Source: Acidilobus sp. 7A (GTDB lineage Archaea; Thermoproteota; Thermoprotei_A; Sulfolobales; Acidilobaceae). From it: DNA of 64,000 bases. The DNA is taken from positions 930,001-994,000 of the forward strand of contig NZ_CP010515.1 in NCBI RefSeq assembly GCF_003431325.1. Direction: 5' to 3'. Below, one piece after another: positions 44,388 to 53,401 of this stretch (the first letter of the stretch is position 1; every line of letters starts with the position of its first letter). The notes under the pieces were generated by a model that saw nothing but the letters and a program-made list of their open reading frames with translations, searched no databases and was not told the origin of the DNA. The translations under genes and the position numbers were made by a program.

Positions 44388-45779
44388 TTGAGGGCTAGGA
44401 GGTCTATCTCAACTGTTGCCCTGGCGACCATCATAATTGTGGTGGTAGTGGTAGCGGCGGTCGGAGGCTACATGGCTTACGTCTCGACAAGGCATCACGT
44501 TACTACCACGACTACAACCACGCCCACGACGACTACTACAACAACGTCTACAACTACGTCTACATCAACAATCACTCCCACGACAACGACGTCTGCACCT
44601 ACGTATATAACGATCGGCGTGGTCTACGACTCCACAGGCTCCTACGCTACATCCTCTATGCCTGAGTACGAAGGGTTAGAGCTCTGGGCCAACTGGGTCA
44701 ACAGCCACGGAGGGATCTACGTTAAGGAGTACGGCAAGAACCTAACAGTTAAGATCATAGCCCTCGACGCCGGGAGCAACTCGCAGACGGCCCTCAGCGA
44801 CTACGAGCAGCTGGTAGATGTTGACCACGTCGATATACTTGTGGCCGACTTCGGCTCGGTCATGACGGCGCCGGGCGTGAGCTTCACCAACTCCAGCCAC
44901 GTGCTGTTCTGGGACGTGACGGGCAGCTCCTTCGCCTTCTTCGTTAACAACAACTACATAGTGCTCACGAGCCTGCCCGTCTCGCCCTACTTCATCCTCT
45001 ACGTGCCTGGCTTCCTGCACACGCTCGGCATACACAACGTGGCCGTCATATATGACGAAAACGACTTCAACGCCTACCAGTCATACTTCCTGGCGCCTGG
45101 CCTTAAGTCGTATGGGATCAACGTGATCTACAACACCAGCGTACCGACCTCGACGTCTGACTACTCGAGCATAATCGCGACCCTTGAGACCCTTCACCCG
45201 CAGGCAGTCTTAGAGCTCGGCTACCCGACCAACGACATAGCCTTCCTGAACCAGCTGGCCAGCGCGCACGCCTGCTTCCCGCTGGTCCTGACGAACTTCC
45301 CAGGCCAGCTGCTGCCGACCTTCCTCAGCCAGGTGGGAGCTAACATGAACGGCACGTTCACCCTGGCCTACCCGCCCATAGTTAGCTACACGCCGCAGCT
45401 CGCGGCGAAGCTCGGGCTCAAGTGGTGGGGGCCGACCTATGAGGAGTTCGCCTCCCTTTGGGAGAGCACCTACCACACCCCGCCGAACTTCCTGGCCATA
45501 GCGGGCTTCAACGCAGGGCTCATAATAGAGGGCGCCATAATTAACGCCGGCTCGCTCAGCCCGTCAGCGCTGAAGGCCGCGGTCCTTAGCAACTTAAGCG
45601 GGAAGGTCATGACCATTGACGGCATATTCAACGTGACCTCCAACGGGATGCAGGTCGGCGAGAACCCGATACCGGCGCAGGTCTGGGTCTGGCCCAACGG
45701 CACCACCACCGTCAACCTGCTCTACCCGTCATCGTATAAGAATGGGACAGCTGTATACCCCGCCCCATGTCCGCCTTAA
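44388..45779 (+). CDS. livK: Branched-chain-amino-acid-type periplasmic-binding protein (LivK-like)
   Basis: A 463-residue extracellular binding protein with TTG start (SD-like GAGGT at 44376-44380). It has a short basic N-terminus, one anchoring helix (LATIIIVVVVVAAVGGYMAY), a Thr-rich linker of about 45 residues and a type I periplasmic-binding fold: ITIGVVYDSTGSYATSSMPE, NLTVKIIALDAGSNSQTALS, HTLGIHNVAVIYDENDFN and IAGFNAGLIIEGAI. Sequons (NSSHVLF, NGTFTLA, NVTSNG) show surface exposure. It completes the HAAT transporter. The first 40 residues are nearly the same as those of the unrelated sugar-binding protein at 1.5 kb. Confidence 0.85.
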   Translation: MRARRSISTVALATIIIVVVVVAAVGGYMAYVSTRHHVTTTTTTTPTTTTTTTSTTTSTSTITPTTTTSAPTYITIGVVYDSTGSYATSSMPEYEGLELWANWVNSHGGIYVKEYGKNLTVKIIALDAGSNSQTALSDYEQLVDVDHVDILVADFGSVMTAPGVSFTNSSHVLFWDVTGSSFAFFVNNNYIVLTSLPVSPYFILYVPGFLHTLGIHNVAVIYDENDFNAYQSYFLAPGLKSYGINVIYNTSVPTSTSDYSSIIATLETLHPQAVLELGYPTNDIAFLNQLASAHACFPLVLTNFPGQLLPTFLSQVGANMNGTFTLAYPPIVSYTPQLAAKLGLKWWGPTYEEFASLWESTYHTPPNFLAIAGFNAGLIIEGAIINAGSLSPSALKAAVLSNLSGKVMTIDGIFNVTSNGMQVGENPIPAQVWVWPNGTTTVNLLYPSSYKNGTAVYPAPCPP

Positions 45780-45786
45780 TATAACT

Positions 45787-45835
45787 TAAGATCTTAATTT
45801 CTTTTTAATTTTTTATTTTATTTCTTTATAATACA
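45787..45835 (+). terminator. T-rich terminator after livK
   Basis: Starting 8 bp after the stop, the sequence runs AAGATCTTAATTTCTTTTTA then ATTTTTTATTTTATTTC, several U-tracts in a row. The rest of the gap to 46037 is GC-rich and gene-free. Confidence 0.65.
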
Positions 45836-46037
45836 TACTCGACTACCTTCTCAACGACCTCTATTAGTTCCCAGCAATCCCAGCAGTGCGTCTAAGGGGT
45901 TCAGCTCTCATACAGGTTCACGTTGCCTTACGGTCATAGCCTCATCCCTGTTCCCCCGCGCCCCGCTCGGGATTTCATCGGGCTTGGGGGCGCTCAGGGC
46001 CACCCCAGGGGCCCCACATCTTGAGTGCTCGGTTACG

Positions 46038-46113
46038 TACCTCCTGTTGTATATGCTGATTGCGGTGACAACTTATAAAACTATATGAAAGTTGAAACAG
46101 TTACGTAGGGCGC
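46038..46113. repeat. Dispersed repeat half A, copy 2
   Basis: Almost identical to 19078-19150 (tatatgctgattgcggtgac, aacttataaa, tatatgaaagttgaaacag), including the TATA-like sequence and the minus-strand AGGAGGTAC. Sequence beyond it at 45950-46037 is only loosely like that at 18.97-19.07 kb, and the short minus-strand ORF is broken here (stop after about 14 codons). So this copy keeps the promoter/leader half of the element and has lost the rest. Confidence 0.85.
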
Positions 46114-46292
46114 TGAGCGCAGGTTCTCAGGAGGGTGAGAGCCGAAGTCAGGAGGCCCCTGAGGGGTTGACGTCATAAGCGATGCCCACGACGCCCGTAG
46201 AGGCTCCCAGGGTAAGGTCGACTTTGAACTGCCAACAACCAGCTTTCACCGATGGCTGTGCTCCCGGCCATAGAGGTCGTCAGGCCGGGCTT

Positions 46293-46319
46293 CAGAGAGG
46301 GCGTTAGTTGCCCTCTCTG
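46293..46319. other. Strong hairpin (10-bp perfect arms)
   Basis: CAGAGAGGGC (46293-46302), loop GTTAGTT, GCCCTCTCTG (46310-46319). It lies about 120 bp before cytochrome b, upstream of its AT-rich promoter (46330-46400). It could end a transcript entering from the left or be part of a small RNA. Confidence 0.5.
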
Positions 46320-46439
46320 GTAGTAACACTTTACAATTAGTATTTAGATGCTATTAAAGTCTATTTTATTTAAGAATATATTAAATTAATATCGACCCTT
46401 AAAAGCGACTTCACAATACTGTTCATTAGACCCTTTTAG

Positions 46440-47987
46440 ATGGGTGGGACGTCTATGGGAAGTGATCAGGGACCTGAGGAGAGGGGTTCTAGGTTCAGGG
46501 ACGCCTTCAAGGACCTGGGCGAAGTATTCCGCATGTTCTACATAGAGACGGTGCCCTCCTACGGCAACAGCTTCTGGTTCCAGATAGGCTTCTACGTAAT
46601 GGTGCTGGCCATAGTGCTCGCCGTCACGGGGGCAATAATGATGTTCTTCGGCCCCTACTGGTGGAACTACAGCGTGGCCGGCATGTACGTGAGCCAGATA
46701 CACTTCTGGGCAGCTGAGATACTGGTCACGCTGCTCTTCGTTCACGCGTTTGTCAACTTCTCGACCAAGGCATACGCTAAGAGGAAGGACATGTGGGTCC
46801 TCGGCGTTATAATGCTCTTCTTAGTTTTGCTGGAGTACGCCTTCGGCATAGGCCTCAACAACAACATAGTGTCCCAGTACAACGACAAGAGCGGGGCCGG
46901 CCTCTGGAACGCCCTCGGCGTGGGCTGGTTCGTCAACCCTGAGAACTTCGGGGCCGTCCTGGGCTGGCACACCATAATCGTGCCCGGCGTGCTGATGCTC
47001 CTGGCAGGGGCCCACTTCATGCTCACCTGGAGGAGGGGCCTTGCGAGGCCCCACAGGCCTGAGATAAGGTACTCCATGGTTAAGGCTAACCACAGGAAGA
47101 TGTTCATAGGGGCCGGCGTCCTGGTGGTAGTAGTGGTCGCCATGGGCCTCGTCCTTGGGCCCCTGTGGGCCTACCCCTTCATACCGGCGCTCAACGCCCA
47201 GTGGGCAGCCCAGCACTACCCTGACCTCTTCGCGGCCACGCTGTTGCAGGAGTACAACTACACCTCCGGCACCGCGACCTACGCTAAGTACACGGTGTTC
47301 GGCTACGTAAACCCCTACAGCTACAAATGGGACAACATAACCTACGTCAACACGAGGGAGGTCTACGTCGTGAAGCCTTACGAGATGCTGATCAACATGA
47401 CCAACGGCACCAACTACCTGGCCGAGTTCCAGGCCGAGCCAAGCTCCGTGCAGTTGGCTCAGCTGAATGCCGCCTACAAATACTTCAGTAACAACGGCTC
47501 CATAACGGCCGCGCTCCACAACGCCTCAAACCCAATAGAGGTCGTGGCCGCCCAGCTGACCCTCATGGCCCAGTCAGGGCTCTACGACGGGGCCCTCACC
47601 CAGGAGACCTGGGACCACAGCAGCCTTAACCAGCTCTACGAGATAAGGCTCATCACCGACACTGGGCTACTGCACACTATAGAGGGCTTCAAGTACCACC
47701 TGCACGAGTACTTCATGGGCATGATAAAGTTCAACGTGGAGCCGTGGCAGATAGGCAGCTACTGGCTGGCCCCCTACGACGCCCTGGAGGCCTGGGGAGA
47801 TCACATACCGTGGTGGCACACGCTCTACAACGCGTCCGTGGCCCTAGCGTTCTTCATAATAGTTCTGTTGCTGCCATGGATACCTGGCCTGAGGAACCTG
47901 CCTGACTACCTGAGGCTCTACAAGATATTCTGGAACAGGTACACCATACCTGAGATGAGGAAGCAGGAGGCCAGGAAGGGCAGGTAA
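46440..47987 (+). CDS. Cytochrome b (b6-like) with a long external insertion
   Basis: A 515-residue protein. The first 200 residues form a four-helix cytochrome b bundle with the two histidine pairs: H88 and H102 (QIHFWAAEILVTLLFVHAF) and H177 and H192 (GWHTIIVPGVLMLLAGAHF), spaced 14 and 15 residues as in cytochrome b6. A fifth helix (VLVVVVVAMGLVLGPLWAYP) leads to a roughly 200-residue external region with sequons (NYTSG, NITY, NMTNGTN, NASN), and one more helix (ASVALAFFIIVLLLPWIPG) and a basic tail close the protein. The PEWY quinol-site motif was not seen. No Rieske protein adjoins it. A heme-b electron carrier in quinol oxidation is likely. AT-rich promoter directly upstream. Confidence 0.82.
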   Translation: MGGTSMGSDQGPEERGSRFRDAFKDLGEVFRMFYIETVPSYGNSFWFQIGFYVMVLAIVLAVTGAIMMFFGPYWWNYSVAGMYVSQIHFWAAEILVTLLFVHAFVNFSTKAYAKRKDMWVLGVIMLFLVLLEYAFGIGLNNNIVSQYNDKSGAGLWNALGVGWFVNPENFGAVLGWHTIIVPGVLMLLAGAHFMLTWRRGLARPHRPEIRYSMVKANHRKMFIGAGVLVVVVVAMGLVLGPLWAYPFIPALNAQWAAQHYPDLFAATLLQEYNYTSGTATYAKYTVFGYVNPYSYKWDNITYVNTREVYVVKPYEMLINMTNGTNYLAEFQAEPSSVQLAQLNAAYKYFSNNGSITAALHNASNPIEVVAAQLTLMAQSGLYDGALTQETWDHSSLNQLYEIRLITDTGLLHTIEGFKYHLHEYFMGMIKFNVEPWQIGSYWLAPYDALEAWGDHIPWWHTLYNASVALAFFIIVLLLPWIPGLRNLPDYLRLYKIFWNRYTIPEMRKQEARKGR

Positions 47988-48129
47988 CTCCTTAGCGGTG
48001 TGAGCTTTTTTCTTTCCCATGTTATCACTATTATGGGCTCCTCCTAGGCTGCAGGAGGGCCCTAGGGAGGCCCTGCCGCTGCTCGTGACGGGAAATTCAA
48101 ATAAGGCCTCATCACAACACGCGGCGTAG

Positions 48130-48990
48130 GTGCGGTCCTGTGAAGGTACACCGCGAGTGAGGACGTACGTGCCTGGCCTTGACGAGATACTCTACGGCGG
48201 CATACCGGAGAGGAGCGCGGTGCTGATCTCAGGCGGCCCCGGCACGGGGAAGTCGATACTGGGCAAGCAGTTCCTCTACAACGGGCTCACCAGGGGCGAG
48301 CCCTGCGTCTTCGTGGCCCTGGAGGAGCACCCCGCTGCTACAAGGAGGAGCTTCAGGCACTTCGGCTGGGACGTAGACAGGTACGAGAGGGAGGGCAGGT
48401 GCGCCATAGTTGACGCCTTCACCGCCGGCGTGGGGGGCGGCGGCCCAGAGGGAGAGGTACCTGGTGAAGGACGCCGACAACGTCCACGAGCTGATAGACG
48501 TCCTGAGGCAGGCCATAAAAGACACGGGGGCGCAGAGGATAACATTGACTCGATGAGCACCCTCTACCTGACCAAGCCGGCGGTGGCCAGGTCAATAGTC
48601 ATGATGCTCAAGAGGGTCATAGCGGGCCTCGGGGCCACGGCCATGTTCGTCAGCCAGGTCTCTGTGGGCGAGAGGGGCTTCGGGGGGCCAGGGGTTGAGC
48701 ACGCCGTTGACGGCATAATAAGGCTCGACCTGGACGAGGTTGAGGGGAAGCTCTACAGGTCCATAGTCGTCTGGAAGATGAGGGACGCCAAGATAAGCAT
48801 GGTGAGGCACCCCATGGACGTAACGGACGAGGGGGTCGTGGTCCAGTGGGACAAGTACCTCAGGGTCACGGGCGTCTCGGTTAGCGTGCAGCCGCTGCCG
48901 AAGGAGGAGGTCGAGGAGATGAGGAGGGCCGTGGAGGAGGCAGAGAAAGAGGTCAGGAAGGCCGCGGCGGCCGAGGAGGAAGAGGGGTGA
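48130..48990 (+). pseudogene. KaiC/RadA-like ATPase with two compensating frameshifts
   Basis: The ends are a normal KaiC domain: [20 protein letters not shown], Walker [37 protein letters not shown], and later [20 protein letters not shown] and [15 protein letters not shown]. The middle of the open frame, [20 protein letters not shown] onward, is meaningless, but one base away the same DNA reads [20 protein letters not shown] and [16 protein letters not shown], exactly the missing helix and Walker B strand. One extra G in the GGGGGG tract near 48430 and one lost base near 48540 explain it. It is either a sequencing error pair or a damaged gene. Start GTG 48130 or, better, GTG 48157. Signal-transduction ATPase role inferred. 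Confidence 0.8.
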
Positions 48991-49095
48991 GGCCTTCAAG
49001 GGCCCTTTCGCTGGGCGCTGAGGGCCTGAGCGCGGGACCCCTCGCATATAGTGAAGTTATTTAAGGTCCAAGGCCCCGTCATCGGCGGGCTCGGC

Positions 49096-49872
49096 TTGAG
49101 GCTGCTGCTAATAAGTGACGCCCACGGCAACCCTTACGCCCTTAAGGCTGTACTTGAGGCGGAGAGGTACGACGAGGTCCTGTTCCTGGGCGACGCGGTA
49201 GACTACGGACCCAGGCCGGCCGAGGTCATAGATCTACTGAGGTCAGCCGGCGCTAGGATGGTGATGGGGAACCACGACAACGCCGTCGCCTTCGGCGTGG
49301 ACTGCATGTGCGGCGAGGAGACCCACTGGGTGAGCGTCTTCTTCAGGGCCAACTACACCGTTAAGCTCGTCAGCCCTGAGCAGGTTGCCCACCTGAGGTC
49401 GCTGCAGGAGAGGGTAACCCTTGACCTCGGCCCCATGGGCAAGGCGCTGGCGGTCCACGGCTCCCCCTCCAGCCCCCTCTACGGCTACCTGTACCCATGG
49501 CTTGACGACGAGTCGCTGAGGAAGGCGCTGACGAGGAGCGTGAGGCTCTCAGGGGGCCAGGGCGGCGGCGACCTTGCCTATGATGTCTACCTCGTGGGGC
49601 ACACCCACTACCAGTTCGCCAGGAGGGTATACGGCAGGCTGCTCGTGAACCCTGGGAGCGTAGGGCAGCCGAGGGACGGCGACCCCAGGGCCGCCTACGC
49701 GGTGATAGACACTGACAGGGAGGGCGTGGAGCTCAGGAGGCTTAAGTATGACGCCGAGAGGGTCGTTAAGGAGCTTGAGGCCCTCGGCGTGCCCGAGCCC
49801 TACCTGGGCGCCCTCAAGGTCATGTTCCTCGAGGGCGTCACGCCGAGGAGGCCTCCAGGAGTCCAGGGCTGA
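49096..49872 (+). CDS. Metallophosphoesterase, YfcE/MJ0936-like
   Basis: A calcineurin-like phosphodiesterase of about 258 residues. Metal ligands are all visible: LLLISDAHGN, LFLGDAVDYG, MVMGNHDNAV, LAVHGSPSSP and LVGHTHYQF followed by VNPGSVGQPRDGDPRAAY, the family ending. It hydrolyses phosphodiesters, possibly cyclic nucleotides. A TTG start at 49096 places the first strand at the N-terminus and lies 30 bp from a TATA-like TTATTTAAGG at 49057-49066, so the longer GTG 49051 version is unlikely because it would start upstream of the transcript. Confidence 0.82.
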   Translation: MRLLLISDAHGNPYALKAVLEAERYDEVLFLGDAVDYGPRPAEVIDLLRSAGARMVMGNHDNAVAFGVDCMCGEETHWVSVFFRANYTVKLVSPEQVAHLRSLQERVTLDLGPMGKALAVHGSPSSPLYGYLYPWLDDESLRKALTRSVRLSGGQGGGDLAYDVYLVGHTHYQFARRVYGRLLVNPGSVGQPRDGDPRAAYAVIDTDREGVELRRLKYDAERVVKELEALGVPEPYLGALKVMFLEGVTPRRPPGVQG

Positions 49873-50057
49873 GGGCCTGGTCGCTCGGGGGCTCTGTAAC
49901 TGTTACCACCGATATGGGCAAAGGCTGTAATAATTAATGCTTGCCGATGTGTTAGCCCTTAGTTACGTCTTAAGACTGATCGCAGGTCTACTCCTAGCTG
50001 GGCCTCGTGAGTGACGGCGGTCTTAGCCCCTTCTTTATAGTAGGGCCGCTCGCTTCC

Positions 50058-50141
50058 AGGGGTTTAGGCTTCATTGGGCTTGATATAGCTTGATATCAAG
50101 CCCTCTTCCCTTGGCTTCACAGCCCTCAGGGCCCCTTTCAT
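50058..50141. repeat. Dispersed repeat half B, copy 2
   Basis: Matches 18888-18971 at all but one of about 83 positions, including the 11-bp inverted repeat GGGCTTGATAT (50076-50086) and ATATCAAGCCC (50093-50103). The flanking sequence on both sides differs from the 18.9 kb locus. Confidence 0.85.
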
Positions 50142-50394
50142 AGGCCCTCCTGGCCTCCTCATGACGCCCAGCGCTCTCCAGGCATATCGCCAGTCCATGC
50201 CACGCGCCAGGGTTCTCGCCATCGCATGAATTAATGTACGCCTCGTAAAGGACCTTGCCGACGTCATACCTCATTAGGCAGATGGAGGCCTCAGCGATCT
50301 TGTAGAGGCTCCTGCACGCCGCGTCAGAGCTCGTCATGCCGAAGCCCACAGGGTACAGGCTTAACGCGTGACCTAATTTAAAGGTTAGCCGCAA
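50071..50394 (-). CDS. Short TPR-like protein ending inside the dispersed repeat
   Basis: A 107-residue helical protein with tetratricopeptide-like helices: LYKIAEASICLMRYDVGKVL, AYINSCDGENPGAWHGLAIC and LESAGRHEEARRAYERG. The last 25 residues (GPEGCEAKGRGLDIKLYQAQ) come from the repeat and also occur in the 18.9 kb copy. It may therefore be a TPR gene whose 3' end was replaced by the repeat. The shorter frame on the same strand (50064-50267) overlaps it and is less protein-like upstream. Nothing else is seen between 49873 and 50057 or 50395 and 50583, the latter AT-rich at its right end. Confidence 0.5.
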   Translation of the reverse strand: MRLTFKLGHALSLYPVGFGMTSSDAACRSLYKIAEASICLMRYDVGKVLYEAYINSCDGENPGAWHGLAICLESAGRHEEARRAYERGPEGCEAKGRGLDIKLYQAQ

Positions 50395-50583
50395 GGGGCG
50401 CAGCGCGAGAAAGTACGCAGGTTAAGGCGCGTTAGCCCCCTCGGCTTGTTGAATACTACTTCTTCTACTACGCAGGCACTAGAGCCCAGAGGGCCAGCTG
50501 ATATCGCTTGCGAGCGACCTAAAGCCCTAGATATTAATTAAAATAATAATTAAGAAAAATATTAATTTAATAAAGCATGTGGG

Positions 50584-51918
50584 CTACGGGGCCCTGGCCG
50601 TAGCTGGCCTTGGGACCCTCACGCTCGCAGACAGGCTCTCAAGGCCCCTCATCCTTACGTCGTAGCCCCTCAGCCTCCACCAGACGGCCCCGGCCAGCCC
50701 GAGGCCCTGGAAAGCCATGCCGTAGACAACGAAGGCCCACTCGGGGAACGAGGCTGTCAGGTAGGTCGAGGCCGTGTAGGCGCTCATGGCTATGGCCCTG
50801 ACGGACCCTATCAGGAAGGCCCTCCTCTGCGTTGGGAAGAGGAGGGGCTCGTGTATCGTCCTAACCCACCAGGTGAAGGTAACGAAGAAGAGGTTGGCGA
50901 ACGTGAGGCCGTAGAAGAGGGGCGCCGAGCGGAGGCCCAGCAGGACGTAGGCCAGCACGGGGGCGAAGCTGAGGAGGGCCAGGGAGAAGGAGAGGATCGT
51001 GAAGTCCCTTAAGTCGAGCCTGTCAACGAAGAGGGCGGCCGCGGCCGCGGCCGAGGCGCCCAGGTTCGCGAAGAACATGACCAGGTAGAGGGCGCCTCCC
51101 GTGAAGTAGTAGTCAGCCAGCACGAAGGCCATGAGGCCCCAGGTCAGGTAGTTCGCGAGGGACCAGAGGGTCAGGACGGTGAACCTCCCCCCGAGGCCCA
51201 CCCTTGGGCTCTCACTGACGACCTGCACCTGCTCCAGCTCCCTCCCGACCCTCTCGGCCTCGCCCTCGGCCTCCCTCGTCCTCCCGTGGGCCATGAGCCA
51301 CCTGACGGACTCGGGCATGAGGAGCCTCAGGACTATGGCGGCGGCAAGGCCTACAATAGCCATGGCTGCGACGGCCAGGGCGTCAAGGACGTAGGAGTTC
51401 CTATATGAGTAGACCGCGTAAGCTAGGGCGGCGGCAGCGGCAGCACCTATGTTCTCAAAGTTGGGCGAGAGTATGAGGGTCTTCTCCCTGTGCTTCACAG
51501 GCGAGAGCTCGGCCAGGAGGGCCAGGCCTATCGGGACCTCTCCCTCGACCCCGAACAGGGAGAGGCCATAGGCAAAGAGGAACGTGACCATCTGGGCCAG
51601 CCCCTTGGGGACCAGGAGCAGGTCAAGTACAATTATCAGGCTGCCGACTCCGTAGAGGCTCATGGTTATTAAGTAGGTCCTCTTCCTGCCCAAGATCCTG
51701 TCGGAGAGCCAGGAGAGCAGCAGGTCGCCTATGAGCGGCGTCGCCGCGACGACAACTATGTACGCCACGCTCTCGTACTCGGGTAGAAGGCGTAGCCCAG
51801 GGCGTTTATGATGCCCCACAGGAAGAAGCCTATGGACGTTGAGGCGAATATCAGCCAGTGGGCCCCGCCCCACTTGGCCCTGTCAACCCTCGATATGAGG
51901 TCGGCCTGCGCGGCGCAT
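50584..51918 (-). pseudogene. MFS transporter with a 5' frameshift
   Basis: The main frame gives an eleven-helix sugar-porter-like protein (LIGDLLLSWLSDRILGRKRT carries the DRxGRK motif; ELSPVKHREKTLILSPNFEN and MPESVRWLMAHGRTREAE the PESPRWL-type motif). Its first 35 residues as read are nonsense, whereas one base away the sequence is DLISRVDRAKWGGAHWLIFA then STSIGFFLWGIINALGYAFY, the true first helix. A base is missing near 51783. The only ATG at a sensible distance from the TATA (TTAAATATC, about 51949-51961) is at 51918, again one base out, so two indels are needed. Confidence 0.8.
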
Positions 51919-52111
51919 CCCTTAAAGAACAGTTGTTATCCAAGATATTTAAGGGCTTTAGAATGCTCACCTGTGGGACAACGAAGGACGCCTCATAGAC
52001 TGGTACGCGCGTTGCCTTAAAGACGCCAGCTTCTCTCAGCAGCTTCATTAATAGCCTTGAAATGTTAAAAGGCTGTCGATGGAATGGTTCACTTAGGCGC
52101 GCCGCGTGGCG

Positions 52112-52720
52112 ATGCTCTGTCTGCTCAGGCACGGGGAGTCGCTGTGGAACGAGGAGGACAGGTTCACGGGCTGGGTCGACGTGCCCTTAACCGAGAGGGG
52201 GAGGCAGGAGGCCCTCAGGGCGGGGCTGCTGCTAAGGGGCTACAGGTTTGACGTCGCTTACACGAGCATCCTTCAGAGGGCCGTTGAGACCCTGGAGCTA
52301 GTGCTGCTCGCCATGGGCTACAGGGTGCCGGTGATAAGGGACTGGCACCTGAACGAGAGGAGCTACGGGGACCTGCAGGGGCTGAACAAGGAGGAGGCGG
52401 CCAAGGTCTACGGGGAGGAGCAGGTGAGGACGTGGAGGAGGAGCTATAAGGCCGTGCCCCCTAACGGCGAGAGCCTTGAGATGACGCAGAAGAGAGTCGT
52501 CCCCTTCTTCAGGAACACGGTAATGCTTGACCTGAGGGACGGCAAGAACGTGCTCGTGGTAGCCCACGGGAACAGCCTGAGGGCCCTCGTGATGTACCTG
52601 GAGGACATACCTGAGGACGCCATTCCGACCGTGGAGATACCGACGGGGCAGCCAATTATTTATGAAGTTGAACTTGAAAAGGACAAATTAGTTATAAAGT
52701 CTAGGAAAGTCTTATCATGA
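52112..52720 (+). CDS. gpmA: 2,3-bisphosphoglycerate-dependent phosphoglycerate mutase
   Basis: A 202-residue histidine-phosphatase-type mutase that interconverts 2- and 3-phosphoglycerate in glycolysis and gluconeogenesis. LLRHGESLWNEEDRFTGWVD contains the phospho-accepting His and the GpmA-specific NxxxRFxGWxD sequence; TSILQRAVETLELVL, WHLNERSYGDLQGLNKEEAA, KAVPPNGESLEMT and VVAHGNSLRALVMYLE are the remaining active-site signatures that separate true dPGM from other histidine phosphatases. ATG 52112 or GTG 52106 both fit; a TATA-like AAATGTTAAAAGG lies at about 52059-52071. The enzyme is slightly shorter than the bacterial form (about 230-250). Confidence 0.93.
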   Translation: MLCLLRHGESLWNEEDRFTGWVDVPLTERGRQEALRAGLLLRGYRFDVAYTSILQRAVETLELVLLAMGYRVPVIRDWHLNERSYGDLQGLNKEEAAKVYGEEQVRTWRRSYKAVPPNGESLEMTQKRVVPFFRNTVMLDLRDGKNVLVVAHGNSLRALVMYLEDIPEDAIPTVEIPTGQPIIYEVELEKDKLVIKSRKVLS

Positions 52721-52785
52721 TTAGCTTGGTAAGGCGTATTGGCTCTAAGCTCCATGTACCTTGTACGAAGACTTGGCTCAAGAGG

Positions 52786-53225
52786 TCAGCTCTGGAGGCT
52801 TGGGAGGTCCTCTATCCTCCCGTAGTCTATGAAGAGCAGCACGCCAGGTATAACGCCAGAAAATATCAGGGCCACTATGGCCCAGCCAAGCGAGTTGAGC
52901 GACTTCAGGGCGGCGATGTCGCCCTCCTTTGCCGCCGAGCACATCTTCGAGGTGCGGCCTATCACCGGAAGGTCTATTATCATGGATATTATCATAAAGG
53001 CGACTGTGAGGCCCAGCGTCAGGCCTGCGGCGCTGTGCTTGGGGATCACCGCGGCTAAGGGGCCCCAAACGTTTATGGCCACGATATCGCCCAACAGCTC
53101 AGGACGGCGAAGATCAGGGCGACCAGGACCATGGTCCTTATCGAGCCCAGGGACCTTTCGGCATAGCCCTCCGGGTCGGGTGCGATATGGCCTCGTAGAC
53201 GTCCTCGGGCAACCGCCCACCCGCT
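52786..53225 (-). pseudogene. Frameshifted membrane protein of unknown family
   Basis: On the minus strand the reading LPEDVYEAISHPTR, then in the next frame YAERSLGSIRTMVLVALIFA, and in a third frame GDIVAINVWGPLAAVIPKHS with helices LGLTVAFMIISMIIDLPVIG and GWAIVALIFSGVIPGVLLFI, forms a plausible four-helix protein of about 150 residues. Two one-base indels (near 53165 and 53105) break it. The long annotated-looking upstream extension to 53439 is not protein-like. No family is recognised. Confidence 0.5.
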
Positions 53226-53401
53226 CAGTCTCTTTAAGGGGCTCGTCAAAGATAAGCCCTTCTGACGAGGCCCCTAAGCACGCTGAGGCCCCACGTGACG
53301 AGGCGCCTTGCCAGTTGAAGGCCAGGGCGCGCCTTGACTTAGAGGCCGCAAAACTATAATTAACCCTTTTCGCACAGAAACTAGCTCGAGGTGCGGCATT
53401 C

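Noticed and set aside
46821-47519. 232-codon minus-strand frame inside cytochrome b
   Set aside because: His/Val/Gly-rich shadow of the transmembrane gene; no homologous look and no promoter.
50064-50267. 67-residue minus-strand ORF ending in the dispersed repeat
   Set aside because: Its upstream part is Arg/Ala-rich without pattern, whereas the overlapping frame gives TPR-like helices over its whole length.
52717-53359. Plus-strand frames opposite the broken membrane gene
   Set aside because: They have no protein-like pattern, and the minus strand of the same DNA gives clear hydrophobic helices in shifted frames.
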